A stretch of 64,000 nt of DNA from Tricholomella constricta (taxonomy: Eukaryota; Basidiomycota; Agaricomycetes; Agaricales; Lyophyllaceae). Position numbers and translations under genes: made by a program. Positions 53,976 through 64,000 of this stretch are shown here, one piece after another. Location: contig JAACJP010000003.1 of assembly GCA_013368375.1 (NCBI GenBank), positions 62,001 to 126,000 on the forward strand, read 5' to 3'. Below the pieces are notes generated by a model. That model was not told the DNA's origin and ran no database searches. It saw nothing but the letters and a program-made list of their open reading frames with translations. Position 1 is the first letter of the stretch. Every line of letters starts with the position of its first letter.

Positions 53976-54207
53976 AACTCGAAATAAGATACCGAAAAAA
54001 TCCTCGTCTGATGGGGGACTCAGTTAAATGCTGAGATCCCTACAAAGAAGTCAGGCTCACCTGAGGGGGGAATCGGTGTTGTGGTGAGATCCTAAGAGGA
54101 GTCTCGCCAACTGGATCCCCCCTCAAGGCGGCTGACCTTACGTAATCCTGGGTCAGAGGCTACGGATTTTTTCATTGGTCTCGTGTAAACATATGTTTAA
54201 ACCCAAC
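53976..54207 (+). repeat. Repeat A, right copy
   Basis: 232 bases, near-identical to 49029-49261, directly joined to repeat B on its right. Confidence 0.9.
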
Positions 54208-54402
54208 AAATCACTGGCAGATCATCGCCATCTCGGCTCAACTATCATACCTCCACGACCATTACAAGACAATTGAACTCTTCATCTACTTTGACGGGGT
54301 CTTGCCCCGGATACCTGAGCTGAAGAGAAACAATGACCTATGTTCCATTGGGCTTCGACAGTATCCAGGAAAGCTGATCCCGTCAGCGAACGTTACATCC
54401 TG
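54208..54402 (+). repeat. Repeat B, right copy
   Basis: 195 bases matching 48814-49008, starting immediately after repeat A with no spacer; the left side has a 20-base spacer between B and A. Confidence 0.85.
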
Positions 54403-54574
54403 ACCTTGGTGCGCCGCATCTCTCCAATTGTTTTCGTGTACTGTTCCTGGAAATGCCTGTCATTGCCCTAAACTTATGCCTTCTCTCTCAGTACAATGTT
54501 TCTGAGATTGGAGCGATGGCTGAGGTATTTAAAAGGAGAGCATACGGTGACCGCTTGAAAGCACAACAAATTGT

Positions 54575-56819
54575 ATGGCTCCCTCTCGCTCTCAACTTCC
54601 ACAAAAGGCTCAGAACACTGGTGGCTCAGACTCCCGTTATGCCTGCGTTCAAGAATTCTTTGGCTATAAACCTAGGGAACTGACGGCCTCATTTGGCGCC
54701 ACCGAATCGACATCGACGAATGCTCCTGGGCCCTTTACCAAACACCTTGACGAAAAACTGAGGCTCCGGCGCGTCTTCAAATTGCCCTCGATCCCGTCAG
54801 ATCTCGCACAGGTTGCTCAGGAAGCACTAGATGGTTATCCTCCTGGCGAGCTTCCTCCCATCAACCGCCAATTTCCTACACCCGAAGCACGCCAAAACGC
54901 CATCGCGCACTCTGGAGAGGGAGATATGGTTTCCGAGAAAGGCGTCGAAAATTCCTATGCAATGACAACTGCGCGATATTGCTCCACTGTTGCAGGAACA
55001 CTGGTGTTCCGGCTTTCGGAATGGTCGTCAGGATCCCTCAAATGGAGGCTCGAACCAATACATGCACCTCGTAAAAATCCTCGTAACAAGGCGCTTGCAG
55101 ATGGTTACCTAAATCTAGTCAAGGACGATGCCACGAAGAAGCGTTCCGAAACACCATCATCTCTCCACGGTCTGGTGGATACCTTCCCTGTCCTATCCAG
55201 CTTCGAATTCAAGAATCTCAACTTTGCCGACAAGAAAAAGGTGTTTGAAGAGATCCCCTCCAGGTTCTCAAATGATTGGTTCCCTTGGGAAGGCTGCGAG
55301 TTGGGCGAGGCTTGCAGGACCACTCACATTGACGTTGGAGTCAATAGATGTCCGATGGGCTGGGATGCTGAAAAATCCCCGTGTCCGTCATTTAAGACTG
55401 CTCGACGCGCGAACTCAACGCGTTCCTACGGACCACTGCCAGAAGTCAATTCGAATTTTGGACAATGGGCGCTGGAGCGAGGGTATCCCGTCGGCGCAAG
55501 ATATATCCTCCAGCAGGTAAGTATCGGTCAATATTTCTGGCTACCTTCGCTAAATTCGTCATCTCGATTAGGCCTGGACGCAAGCCGTACTCCATGATGC
55601 CACCTTCCTAGTGATTAATGCAGGTAATATCGAGATTATCGGCATAAGGGACCGACAGAACCAAACTCTCTACGTGTCGGACGCCATCGGCGTCCCGAAC
55701 TGCAAAAACTACGGCCAGATCCACACTGGGCTCTACATTGCTGCGGTCCTTGACGCAGGGGACCGTGCGTTGCAATTGCGGAGGTCGAAGCCTGAAAGCT
55801 GGGATGTTGAATCGGGTATCGATGCTGAGAAGATTCTGGATCTGACGCGTTGTGATAAAAAGGTCAACCATCTAAAATTCCTTAAATGAGTAGCGTTGCT
55901 GATATATAGTGATCAGACTGCCCTCAAAGTCCTCTGGACCCAAGCGACTACTCGCGCCTGGCTCAAGGTTTCTCCAGCGCGAGATACGATTGTCCACCAT
56001 CCTTATGCCAAGGACAGCTTATATCAACGCCTGCATCTGAAAGGCTCGCCACCTCCCCTTGCAGACACGGATACCCTTATCAAGGTTGCGGCACACGACA
56101 CTGTCCGGGGGTCACTCACTGTTTGTTCTGGAACGCTCGAAATACCGGGAGCAGTACTAAAGAGGTCACACACGAAGATTACATTGATAATCAAGAGCGC
56201 CCTCAATCGTTCGGACGAGGTCTCAAGATTGACCAAAGAATACCAGGCCTACCTCGCCTTCAATGATGCGGGGGTTACGGGCATCCCCAAAGTCGTTGGG
56301 TTTTTTGGATACTCGGGTGATGATCCATACAAAACATACACTGCTCTTGTACTCGAAGATGTGGGCCAATCACTGGAGGAGCTCAAAGAAGAAGTGGGAG
56401 ACCCCAGCATATCTCGTGAACAACTGTGAGTACGTTCAACCACCGTCCGAGAGCATCTGAGTCTTGCAAAACAACTTATATCGCTTTTTATAAGGAAACG
56501 TCTCAAAGATATTCTCATAATGATACACAGTGCTGATTATCTGCACGGAAACTTGACGGAGAGGAGCTTAATGTTCAAAACCAACGGAGCGGGGAAGCCT
56601 CGACCCCTGTGTCATACCGAGGTTTCGATCGTCGGATTCTCTAATGCCGTCCGTCTTCCTTCTGACCCGGGCCAGCGGGAGAAGCTGACAAAGGAGGAAT
56701 TGGCGACCCTCCAACGCCTTTGGACCAATCCCCTCAAGCGTAAGGAGCCTGTACTCAGGCTTCACCCCATACCCAAGAAGAATAAGAATTCTGGAGTTGA
56801 TACCAGGAACGCATATTGA
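54575..56819 (+). CDS. Kinase-like family, copy C, divergent pseudokinase, 688 aa
   Basis: Exons 54575-55516, 55572-55862, 55917-56425 and 56495-56819 give 689 codons with intron positions matching B, D and E. The N-terminal domain is recognisable but divergent (FTKHLDEKLRLRRVFKLPS for FYDKHLDQRLALKKVVML). Exon 2 has NAGNIEIIGIRDRQNQTLYV. Exon 3 lacks the glycine loop but keeps LIIKSAL with a Lys. Where the others have HRDIRPDN and IIDFD, C has HGNLTERS and IVGFSN, so catalytic Asp residues are lost. The C-terminus is longer and basic. Open frames despite divergence suggest it is or was under selection as a pseudokinase. Confidence 0.7.
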
Positions 56820-57134
56820 TTATTCTGCCTGATCGCAACGGACTTGTGTGAAATACGCTGGCGAAATTTCGAGCTCGGTACAATTGCGGTAAATGTATCA
56901 CTTGTTGGAAAAAATATATATGTGATGAAGGTGGTCGCGTGCGAGCGTACTGGGTTAATCTGACACAGTTGTAAAGACGATGAATAATGACGACATACGA
57001 GGTGTTCACTGTTGACAATGTCATTGTCAATGGCATTCGATCCGCGGTTTGATCAACATGTTCACGTGATATCCAACAGCCGGATTCAACTTGAACTTCC
57101 ACTGGCACCAGTCGTCGGTTCTTGACTTTTGCCA

Positions 57135-59475
57135 ATGGGATTGAATGAGGAGCTCCAACGCGTCCTAGAACACAATCCACAACCTCTGGTACCGGATCCT
57201 GACTCTCCTTGTCCAACTTTGACTCCTCCTGTCTCATTCTACGACAAACATCTTGACCAACAGTTGGCACTCAAGAAGGTCATTATGTTACCTTCATTCG
57301 CCACGGAGCTCTCTAAAGCCATCGATCGCATCTTCACAACCATCCGGGAAGATAATTTTTTTCTACCGGATGTCGAGTGCGGCTTCCCTACCCTTGAATC
57401 GATGCTGGACTATCTCGAAGAAGGTCCAGTTAAGGATGCGAAATCTGTTGGCAAGGCATACATGGCGGTGACCTGTGTGTTTGCTAAAAACTTGGCATCC
57501 ATGTTCTCTTTACATCTCAAAGCACCTCGCTGGACCACGGCTCTAGGATTCATCACGCGTCCCGTTACACGGCCCCAAGAGTATTATGCTCTCAAGGAAG
57601 ACTCTGCGCCAGAGTTTTTGGAACCTTATCGACAGCCTGAATGCTATGGAATGATGGAGAAGGAGGCTTGGAATTCCATGAACGAAACCACAAAGGAGGG
57701 CCTGAAACAGGCAAGACAGAAGTTCCCTGTACTGGCGGTGTGGCAAATGTTTTTCTTTAGTTGCGAGGTAGAAGATGCTCTCAAGGACATGGAAAAACTG
57801 GCTGATATGGACGCGTTCCGGTCAACAACCTTTCTCACAGTTGCGCCTGGGTGTTACCCGGCCAACATTGGCCTTCCTCAATCTCCCGATGCCATCAGCA
57901 CTCCCTGGATTGCGAGTATATTGCCGCTTCTTAGCAAACCCCTCAATCCCGGACACGCTGGGCCTTCTAGACTTTCCACACCATCCGCTGGTCCTCGTAA
58001 CCTGCTTCGGAGAAGCATTCGATTATCTACTAAAACTGCCGCGAAGCCGAAACGAGCGAAAAAGGTCATGACCGTAGACGTTGTCGACTCCACGTCACCT
58101 TCGAATACTAACTCGAAAAAGAAATGGCCCAACGTCACTATTCCAGGAAAGACGACGATGGCTGATGCTACGGGTGTATTGGCGACGTCCATCCTTCAAC
58201 ATGTAACGTACTTTCGGACTTATATGTCTCCCAGCTAAATGACTCTCTTTGTAGGCGTGGGCACGCGCGGTTGAACGAGACTCGTCCTTTATCGTGTTTC
58301 ATTGTGGCAATTTTGAACGCATTGCTTTTCGACATCGCTCTAGCCAGACACTGTTCATTTCCGAGCTCATCGATGTCACTGGATGTAAGGACCCGCGATA
58401 TGGAGAATTGCACCTGACGCTCTTCGTGGCGATCATAGAAGATGTTTTGGACCGCACTCGACAACTTGTACAGAGCGAAACCGACGCGAAACCACGGAAC
58501 AGTTCCAGGAAACGGAAGCGTGAGGAACCTCTGCCTTCTGAAGGATACAAACGTCCCAAAACAAGGGCTCGTCTTGCTCTTGAGGCTGCACATGCGGTCG
58601 AACATCAAGAGAAACTCGCTGTGAGTCCCACCCCCTAAGCTTCCACAGCTATAAGCGCTGACCACTTCTTTTACTAGGTTGTGGCTAAAGCAATTGCTGA
58701 GCGTCCACTCGCTGTTTTGAGAATTCACGATCGACATTTCAATTCTCCTGTCCCAGCATCATTACTCCGCGTCGATCGGCAGGCGCCAACGGACGACTTT
58801 GTTTTTGAACCGAGAGAATACTTCCATCTTACCATTAAATCCAAGCTGGGAGCCGGGGCGACGGGCGATGTCCACTCGGCCACCCTCGAGTTCCAGGCAT
58901 CCACTGGAGAAACGGTGTTGTTTTCCGAGGCAGTCGTGAAGCTCGCATTCGATTCCGAACAGCGAGGACGGATGCGCAATGAATTCGAGGTGTACGAGCA
59001 TCTGAACTCTTCAGGCGTCACAGGAATCCCGACAATCTTTGGCTTGTTCAAAGACGTCGAAAGCGATGCGCTGGCCCTCGTCATGAATAACGTCGGTACA
59101 TCCATTTGGATGCGAAGGCCAGATAAGGATTGTGCGGGCCTTGCGGTTTCAGAATCGGAAAGGTCAGTGACATTCTCCTCCTCAAATTGACATAATCCGT
59201 GCTGATGGAATCTGTATCCAAGGACCGCCTTTGCTAAAATCATGGAATCCGTTCACGCTGCTGGCGTCCGACATCGTGACATTCGTCCGGACAATCTGGT
59301 GATCAGTAACGATGGCATTGCAAGTATCATTGACTTCGATCGGGCCATCATAAACGCCAGCGAGGGCTCCCGGAAACGTGAATTCGAGCACTTAGTGCAA
59401 CTGCTCGGCGGGGAATCGTTCACAATAGAATTCGGTTTGCCCAGCTTTGGGACCCCTCGATACTCGCCTATATAA
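57135..59475 (+). CDS. Kinase-like family, copy D, 723 aa
   Basis: Exons 57135-58202, 58255-58620, 58678-59162, 59223-59475 give 724 codons. Exon 1 is exactly as long as in A and B (1068 bases). Features are MGLNEELQRVLEHNPQ, SFYDKHLDQQLALKKV, the exon 2 motif VFHCGNFERIAFRHRSSQTL, a basic RKRKREEP..KRPKTRA patch, glycine loop LGAGATGDVHS, HRDIRPDNLVISNDG and IIDFDRA. It ends LPSFGTPRYSPI. It appears intact and catalytic motifs are kept. It lies 315 bases after C on the same strand. Kinase activity is not assured because the C-lobe is missing. Confidence 0.82.
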
Positions 59476-61021
59476 CCCGGTCCTGAACGTCGTGGACGAC
59501 GCTCACAGCGACAACGCCGACAATCTGGCATGTGCCGATCTTGATTTATTCCGCTATTGATATATCCTGCTTCGAGCTTCTTGCTATTTATAACTTGATA
59601 TTCTTCGGTCGCTTTCTTTCATGCTTTCTGACGCAACTCATCATCGGAAGACTTGTTTACATCTTGTTGTTATACCTTGTCGCATTATGGCCTTCCACGG
59701 AATGGCTCCTGTAGTTTTAGTGACGTTCTCGGTTTACCTTATTGCGTTGACAAATGTTTTCGCTACGTGTACATTTAGACTAGACACTACTGTTACTTGC
59801 TCTGACACCCGTTCTGACTTCCAACGTAGATGGAGCCCCGGAAAGCCGGCTTACTACGATGCCACGAGCACAATGTTACCCCATACGAGCACTAACGGTG
59901 AAGCCTCAGACACAGCTAACCCGAGTCCCCGTTCAACTTCCAGTGGCCACTAGAGATATATGCAGCTAAGCTTCTTCTGATCCATCATGCCTTTGCAACA
60001 TCAAATCTTTCCTTGCGGCTGAGACGGGAACCTTAACGGATGATTACACCCCGAAGTTCTTCGATAATTAATAATGCGTCGTGGAGACGGTGGAAAGCAA
60101 GCGGCAAGTGGTCTTGTTTAAATCCAGTGCACTGTCAACGAGGAGCTCATGCATCATGTCAGGGTACGGGGCGAGAAATGGATGTTTGGGCGAGGACAAG
60201 GCGAGGGAATGGAAAGGTGGGACTGAACCTGTGAGGCCCGTTGCATCTCATTCTGCCCTTTTCTTCCTCATCTTCGCCGACTACTCATTCTACATTCGCC
60301 ATTCGTTTCCATCTCGTTTTATCGCTCCTTTTTCTCCCATCTTCACACTCATTTCTATCGTAACGCCTTTGAAAATCTTAAACCACCGCACCCATCCTCA
60401 CTGATAACAGTCGTCCAGATGCATGTCATTGATTACGCTGCGTAGTCTCCCCGGCGTCACGTCGTCAACCAGACCTTCGGGCGCCTTCTACAAAGATAAT
60501 AATATCTGTGGTGATAGATGGACAAGGTCTTTTCGGGGACCCACAAGCTCCCGTAGTCGGAAGCAATGGATTCTGACAGAGAAGAAAACCGAAAGGTTGG
60601 CTACTTGTCCTCGTTCTCAAACACTCATGGGATCTAATCAATCGCACACGAAAGTACTCATACGCGCGTCGTTGTATTTCAAAAAGACACCTCCGCGCGT
60701 GGAGAGGTACAGCGACAATACATGGACCCACAAGCCCAAATATACTCAGCGACCACCAAATCGGATAGGCTCGGCGAAATTTCCATCCGACCACTTCGAG
60801 ACAGTTAGTTAACAATCAAGGCTATTGTCTGACAGTAATCTGACGCAGGCCTAAAGTACAGCACAATATGTACTGACTGCATCTCTGCCTCTCATTCCGT
60901 TTTGGATGAGGATCGACGCCCAACGACTTGGCTGATTTTTGTGGATATGATTCTATCAACTGGGTCACGTGTTATTCAACGGTTGGCCACTGCCAGGCTT
61001 AGCCCAGCTGCCTCGCTGCCA
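59476..61021. other. Intergenic region D/E with Opi1-flank remnant
   Basis: 59476-59760 is the family 3' flank shared with B and E. About 60180-60520 is a third, more decayed copy of the Opi1 3' end and flank (GAGGACAAGGCG, GTTGCATCTCATTC, CAGTCGTCCAGATGCATG). About 60555-60760 carries dispersed repeats shared with 46215-46345 and 48780-48830. No gene. Confidence 0.5.
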
Positions 61022-63372
61022 ATGGCTGGACGATTGAATGAGGAGCTCAGACTAGTGCTAGAACACAACCCCCAACCTCTCATTCCGGATCCTCGATCTT
61101 CATGCCCTCCGTTGACATCGCCTCTCTCATTCTACGACAAACACCTTGACAAGCGGTTGACACTAAAGAAAGTCATGCTTTTCCCCTCGTTCGCCACGGA
61201 TCTCTCTAAAGCCATCGATCGTACATTTATGACCATCCGGGAGCATAAATTATCTCTGCCCGGTGTCGCGTGCAACTTTCCTGACCTGGAATTTGTGCAG
61301 ACCTTCCTCGAAAAGGGTCCAGTAAAGGACGCGGAATCCGTTGGCCGAGCGTATCAAGTGGTGACCTCTTATTTTGCCAAAGTCCTAGCATCCATGTTCT
61401 CATTACATCTCAATGCACCCTCCTGGACATCGGCTCTTGCATTCCACGCGCGCCCCCTTACGCGGCAACAAGAGTATTATGCCTTAAACGAAGACTATAC
61501 ACTGGAATTTTCAAAGCCTTATCTCGAACCTGTAGATGTCAATACTATGCCGAAGGCAGCGTGGACTGCCATGAACGAAACTAAACAAGAGGAGGTGAAG
61601 CAGGCAAGGCAGAGGTTTCCATTGCTGGCGGTGTGGCAAATGTTTTCCATCAGCTGCGAGGCAGAAGATGCCCTGAAGATTATGGATAAAGTGACTGATA
61701 TGGACACGTTCCAATCTCAAACGTTTCTCACAGTTGCGCCTGGGTGCTTCCCGGCCAACGTTAGCCACCCTCAATCTCCCGATGCCATCAGCACTCCCTG
61801 GGTTGCAAATGTCTTGCCGCTCCTTAGCAAATCCCCCACTTCCGGACGCACTGGGCCTTCTGGAATCGCCGCAGCACCTATTCGTTCAGAAGCTCTGCTT
61901 CGGAGAAGTAATCGATTATCCACAAAAACCGCTGCGAAGGCGAAACAAGTGAAACAGCTCAAGATCGTGGACGGTGTCGACTCCTCGTCACCTTCGAATG
62001 CGAACTCGAAAAAGGAATGGCCCAACGTCACTATTCCTGGAAAGACGACGATGGCTGATTCTCCGCGTGATTTGGCGGCATCCATCCTTCAACATGTAAC
62101 GTATTTTTGAAATTATATGTCCTCCTACTAAAAAGGCTCTCCTCGTAGGCATGGGCATGTGCGGTTGAAAGAGACTCCTCTTTTATCGTGTTTCATTGTG
62201 GTAATTTTGAACGTATCGCCTTTCGCCACCGGTCTAGCCAGACACTTTTCATTTCCGAGCTCATCGACGTCACTCGATGTAAGAACCCAGGATATGGAGA
62301 AATACACACGACGCTCTTCATGGCGATCATAGAAGATGTTTTGGACCGCACTCGGCAACTTGTACAGAGCGAAATGGAGACGAAACCACGGAACAATTCT
62401 GGGAAACGGAAGCGCGGGGCACCTCCGCCTTCTGAAGGACACAAGCGTCCCAAAACAAGGGCTCGTCTTGCTCTTGAGGCTGCACAGGTTGTCGAACATC
62501 GAAAGAAACTCGCGGTGGGTTCCATCCCATCGCCTAGGCTTCCACAATTGTGAGCGCTGACGACTTCACTAAATAGGTCGTGGCTGAAGCGATTGCTGAG
62601 CGTCCTCTGGCTGTGTTGAGGATTCACGATCGACATTTCAATTCTCCTGTCCCAGCATCGTTACTGCGCATCGATCGGCAGGCGACGATGGACGACTCTG
62701 TCTTTGATTCAAAAAAATACTTTCTTCTCACCATAACATCCAAGTTGGGAGCTGGGGCGACGGGTGATGTCCACTCGGCTTCCCTCAAGTTCCAGGCATC
62801 CACCGGAGAAACGGTGCTGTTTTCTGACGCAGTCGTGAAGCTTGCATTCGATTCCGAACAGCGAGAACGGATGCGCAATGAATTCGAAGTGTATGAGCAT
62901 CTGAACTCTTCGGGCGTCGAAGGCATCCCGACAATTTTTGGCTTGTTCAAAGATGTCGAAAGCGAAGCGCTGGCTCTCGTCATGAATAACGTCGGTACTT
63001 CCGTTTGGAAACGAAGGCCTGATAAGCGTAGTATGAGCCTTGCAATTTCAGCATTGGAGCGGTCAGTGTTTCTTTTTACCGAATAGTCCCCGTCCGTGCT
63101 GATGAAGTGTATTACGCAGAGTCGCCTTCATTGAGATCATGAAATCCATCCACGATGCTGGCGTTCGACATCGTGACATACGTCCGGACAACCTGGTGGT
63201 CAATGACGATGGCATTGTAAGCATCATTGACTTCGATCGGACCATCATGGACTCCAGTGAGGGCTCACGGAAACGTGAACTCGAGCATATAATGGAACTG
63301 CTCAACGGGGAAACCTTCACAATAGAACTCGGTTTGCCCAGCTTTGGCACCCCTGGAGACTCGCCTATATAA
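61022..63372 (+). CDS. Kinase-like family, copy E, 725 aa
   Basis: Exons 61022-62095, 62149-62514, 62577-63061, 63120-63372 give 726 codons. It starts MAGRLNEELRLVLEHNPQ, two residues longer than D; an upstream in-frame extension to 60902 exists but the paralogues start here. Motifs: SFYDKHLDKRLTLKKV, VFHCGNFERIAFRHRSSQTL, basic GKRKRGAP..KRPKTRA, LGAGATGDVHS, VVKLAF, HRDIRPDNLVVNDDG, IIDFDRT and the same C-terminus. Exons 3 and 4 are identical in length to D. Intact. Confidence 0.82.
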
Positions 63373-64000
63373 CCCGCGGTCGGAGGTCCTGATCGTTGTG
63401 GATGACGCCCACGGGGATGGGACCTGTCTGATCTACGCCGCCAACGATAATCTCGATGCCTGCTTCGATTTCTTATCCTGTAACTTAACGTTCTTCGGTC
63501 GCTTTCTTTATGCTTTCTAACGCAACTCATCATCGGAAGAATTGTTTACATTTTGTTTGTCGCATCTTAGCCATCCATGGAATGGTCCTTGTAGTGTCAA
63601 TGACATTCTCGGCTTTCCTTATTGCGTTGTTGCTTTGTGTACTTTCAAACCGGACACTTTTATCACTTGCTTTAGCGCTCGTTCTGACTTCCGTAGGAGT
63701 CATTTTCTCGCTTTCGATTTTTCGTACCATCTGCTTTCGAAATTTACCATTATACCCTCGATTGCTGCTGTCCACTCCTAGTGCTCATCTGTATTGTGGT
63801 CTATACCGAACTTGTTTTGATTATGTCTACTATACAAAAGTGACTTTACTCTGTATTCCGATGCTACTGATATTTCGTGGCATATCACTTCGTTGTACAG
63901 TTCATCAGTGGCGCCCTCCGTACCAGGGTCCAGAAGTAAAGCCGGCAGGACGTTCCGCCCCAGCGAACTTGACCAGTCAGGTCTTACTACCGCTGAAGAT
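63373..64000. other. 3' flank of copy E
   Basis: Shares strings with the flanks of B and D (GACGCAACTCATCATCGG, AAGAATTGTTTACAT, CATGGAATGG). No gene seen to the window end. Confidence 0.55.

Larger units (their letters stand above)
48814..54402 (-). mobile_element. Tyrosine-recombinase retrotransposon (DIRS/Ngaro-like)
   Basis: Three minus-strand ORFs, in the order Gag-like, RT/RNase H, tyrosine recombinase, lie between direct repeats. No DDE integrase is present and a YR replaces it, which defines the DIRS order. The ends are direct repeats arranged B-A-body-A-B: B is 48814-49008 and 54208-54402, A is 49029-49261 and 53976-54207. All three ORFs are open and the repeats nearly identical, so it is young. 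The outer limits are uncertain because B may be element or duplicated target DNA. Confidence 0.8.

Noticed and set aside
60423..60812. 129-codon plus-strand frame
   Set aside because: It lies in decayed Opi1-flank and dispersed repeat sequence and has no recognisable domain.
60902..61021. N-terminal extension of copy E
   Set aside because: Paralogues A, B and D start at the position equal to 61022, and the extension has no counterpart in them.

Overview
The window reads as nuclear DNA of a filamentous basidiomycete, most likely an agaricomycete. The genes carry many introns of about 50-65 bases with GT..AG ends. Housekeeping proteins are fungal in type (HSE1, MMS2-type UEV, DAP3/mS29, APN2, kinesin-14, Opi1-domain protein). 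The mobile elements are those of agaricomycete genomes: a Plavaka-type transposase, Copia and Gypsy LTR elements, a tyrosine-recombinase retroelement and a non-LTR element. No database search was possible; assignments rest on motifs, splice sites and comparison of copies within the window.

Layout. 1-11.5 kb is a nest of transposons. A Plavaka-type transposase gene (3428-3844 and 10152-11531) was hit by a Gypsy-like element, whose LTR is 3070-3427, and by an intact Copia element (3845-10151). The Copia LTRs differ at one base and it has a perfect CCCCG target duplication. 11.8-14.2 kb holds a truncated copy (A) of a kinase-like gene family with a divergent relic upstream. 14.3-16.5 kb holds a tandem partial duplication ending in an intact MMS2/UEV gene. 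16.6-27.9 kb is a conserved housekeeping block: HSE1 (+), then mS29/DAP3, APN2 and a kinesin-14 (all -). 28-30.4 kb holds only relics. 30.5-33.0 kb is an Opi1-domain gene. 34.5-37.7 kb is kinase-like copy B, again with a divergent relic.

38-41.5 kb is mostly unassigned, with a transposase fragment and a tRNA-like element. 41.5-45.9 kb is a signal-peptide gene broken by a 5'-truncated LINE and by an AT-rich insert. 46.4-48.6 kb is a decayed duplicate of the 3' part of the Opi1 gene and its downstream flank. 48.8-54.4 kb is a tyrosine-recombinase retroelement (Gag, RT/RNase H, YR) flanked by two nested direct repeats. 54.6-63.4 kb is a tandem array of three more kinase-like genes (C, D, E).

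The main candidate for something undescribed is the kinase-like family: five copies in 64 kb. They share a roughly 470-residue N-terminal part that I do not recognise, a basic nuclear-localisation-like patch, and a very short kinase core with HRDIRPDN and DFD motifs that stops about 45 residues after the DFD. B, D and E are intact (719, 723, 725 residues) with three introns at identical positions. C is divergent and has lost the catalytic motifs. A is truncated. The housekeeping genes do not form a pathway; HSE1 (ESCRT-0 endosomal sorting) and UEV (K63 ubiquitin chains) share a 123-base divergent promoter.
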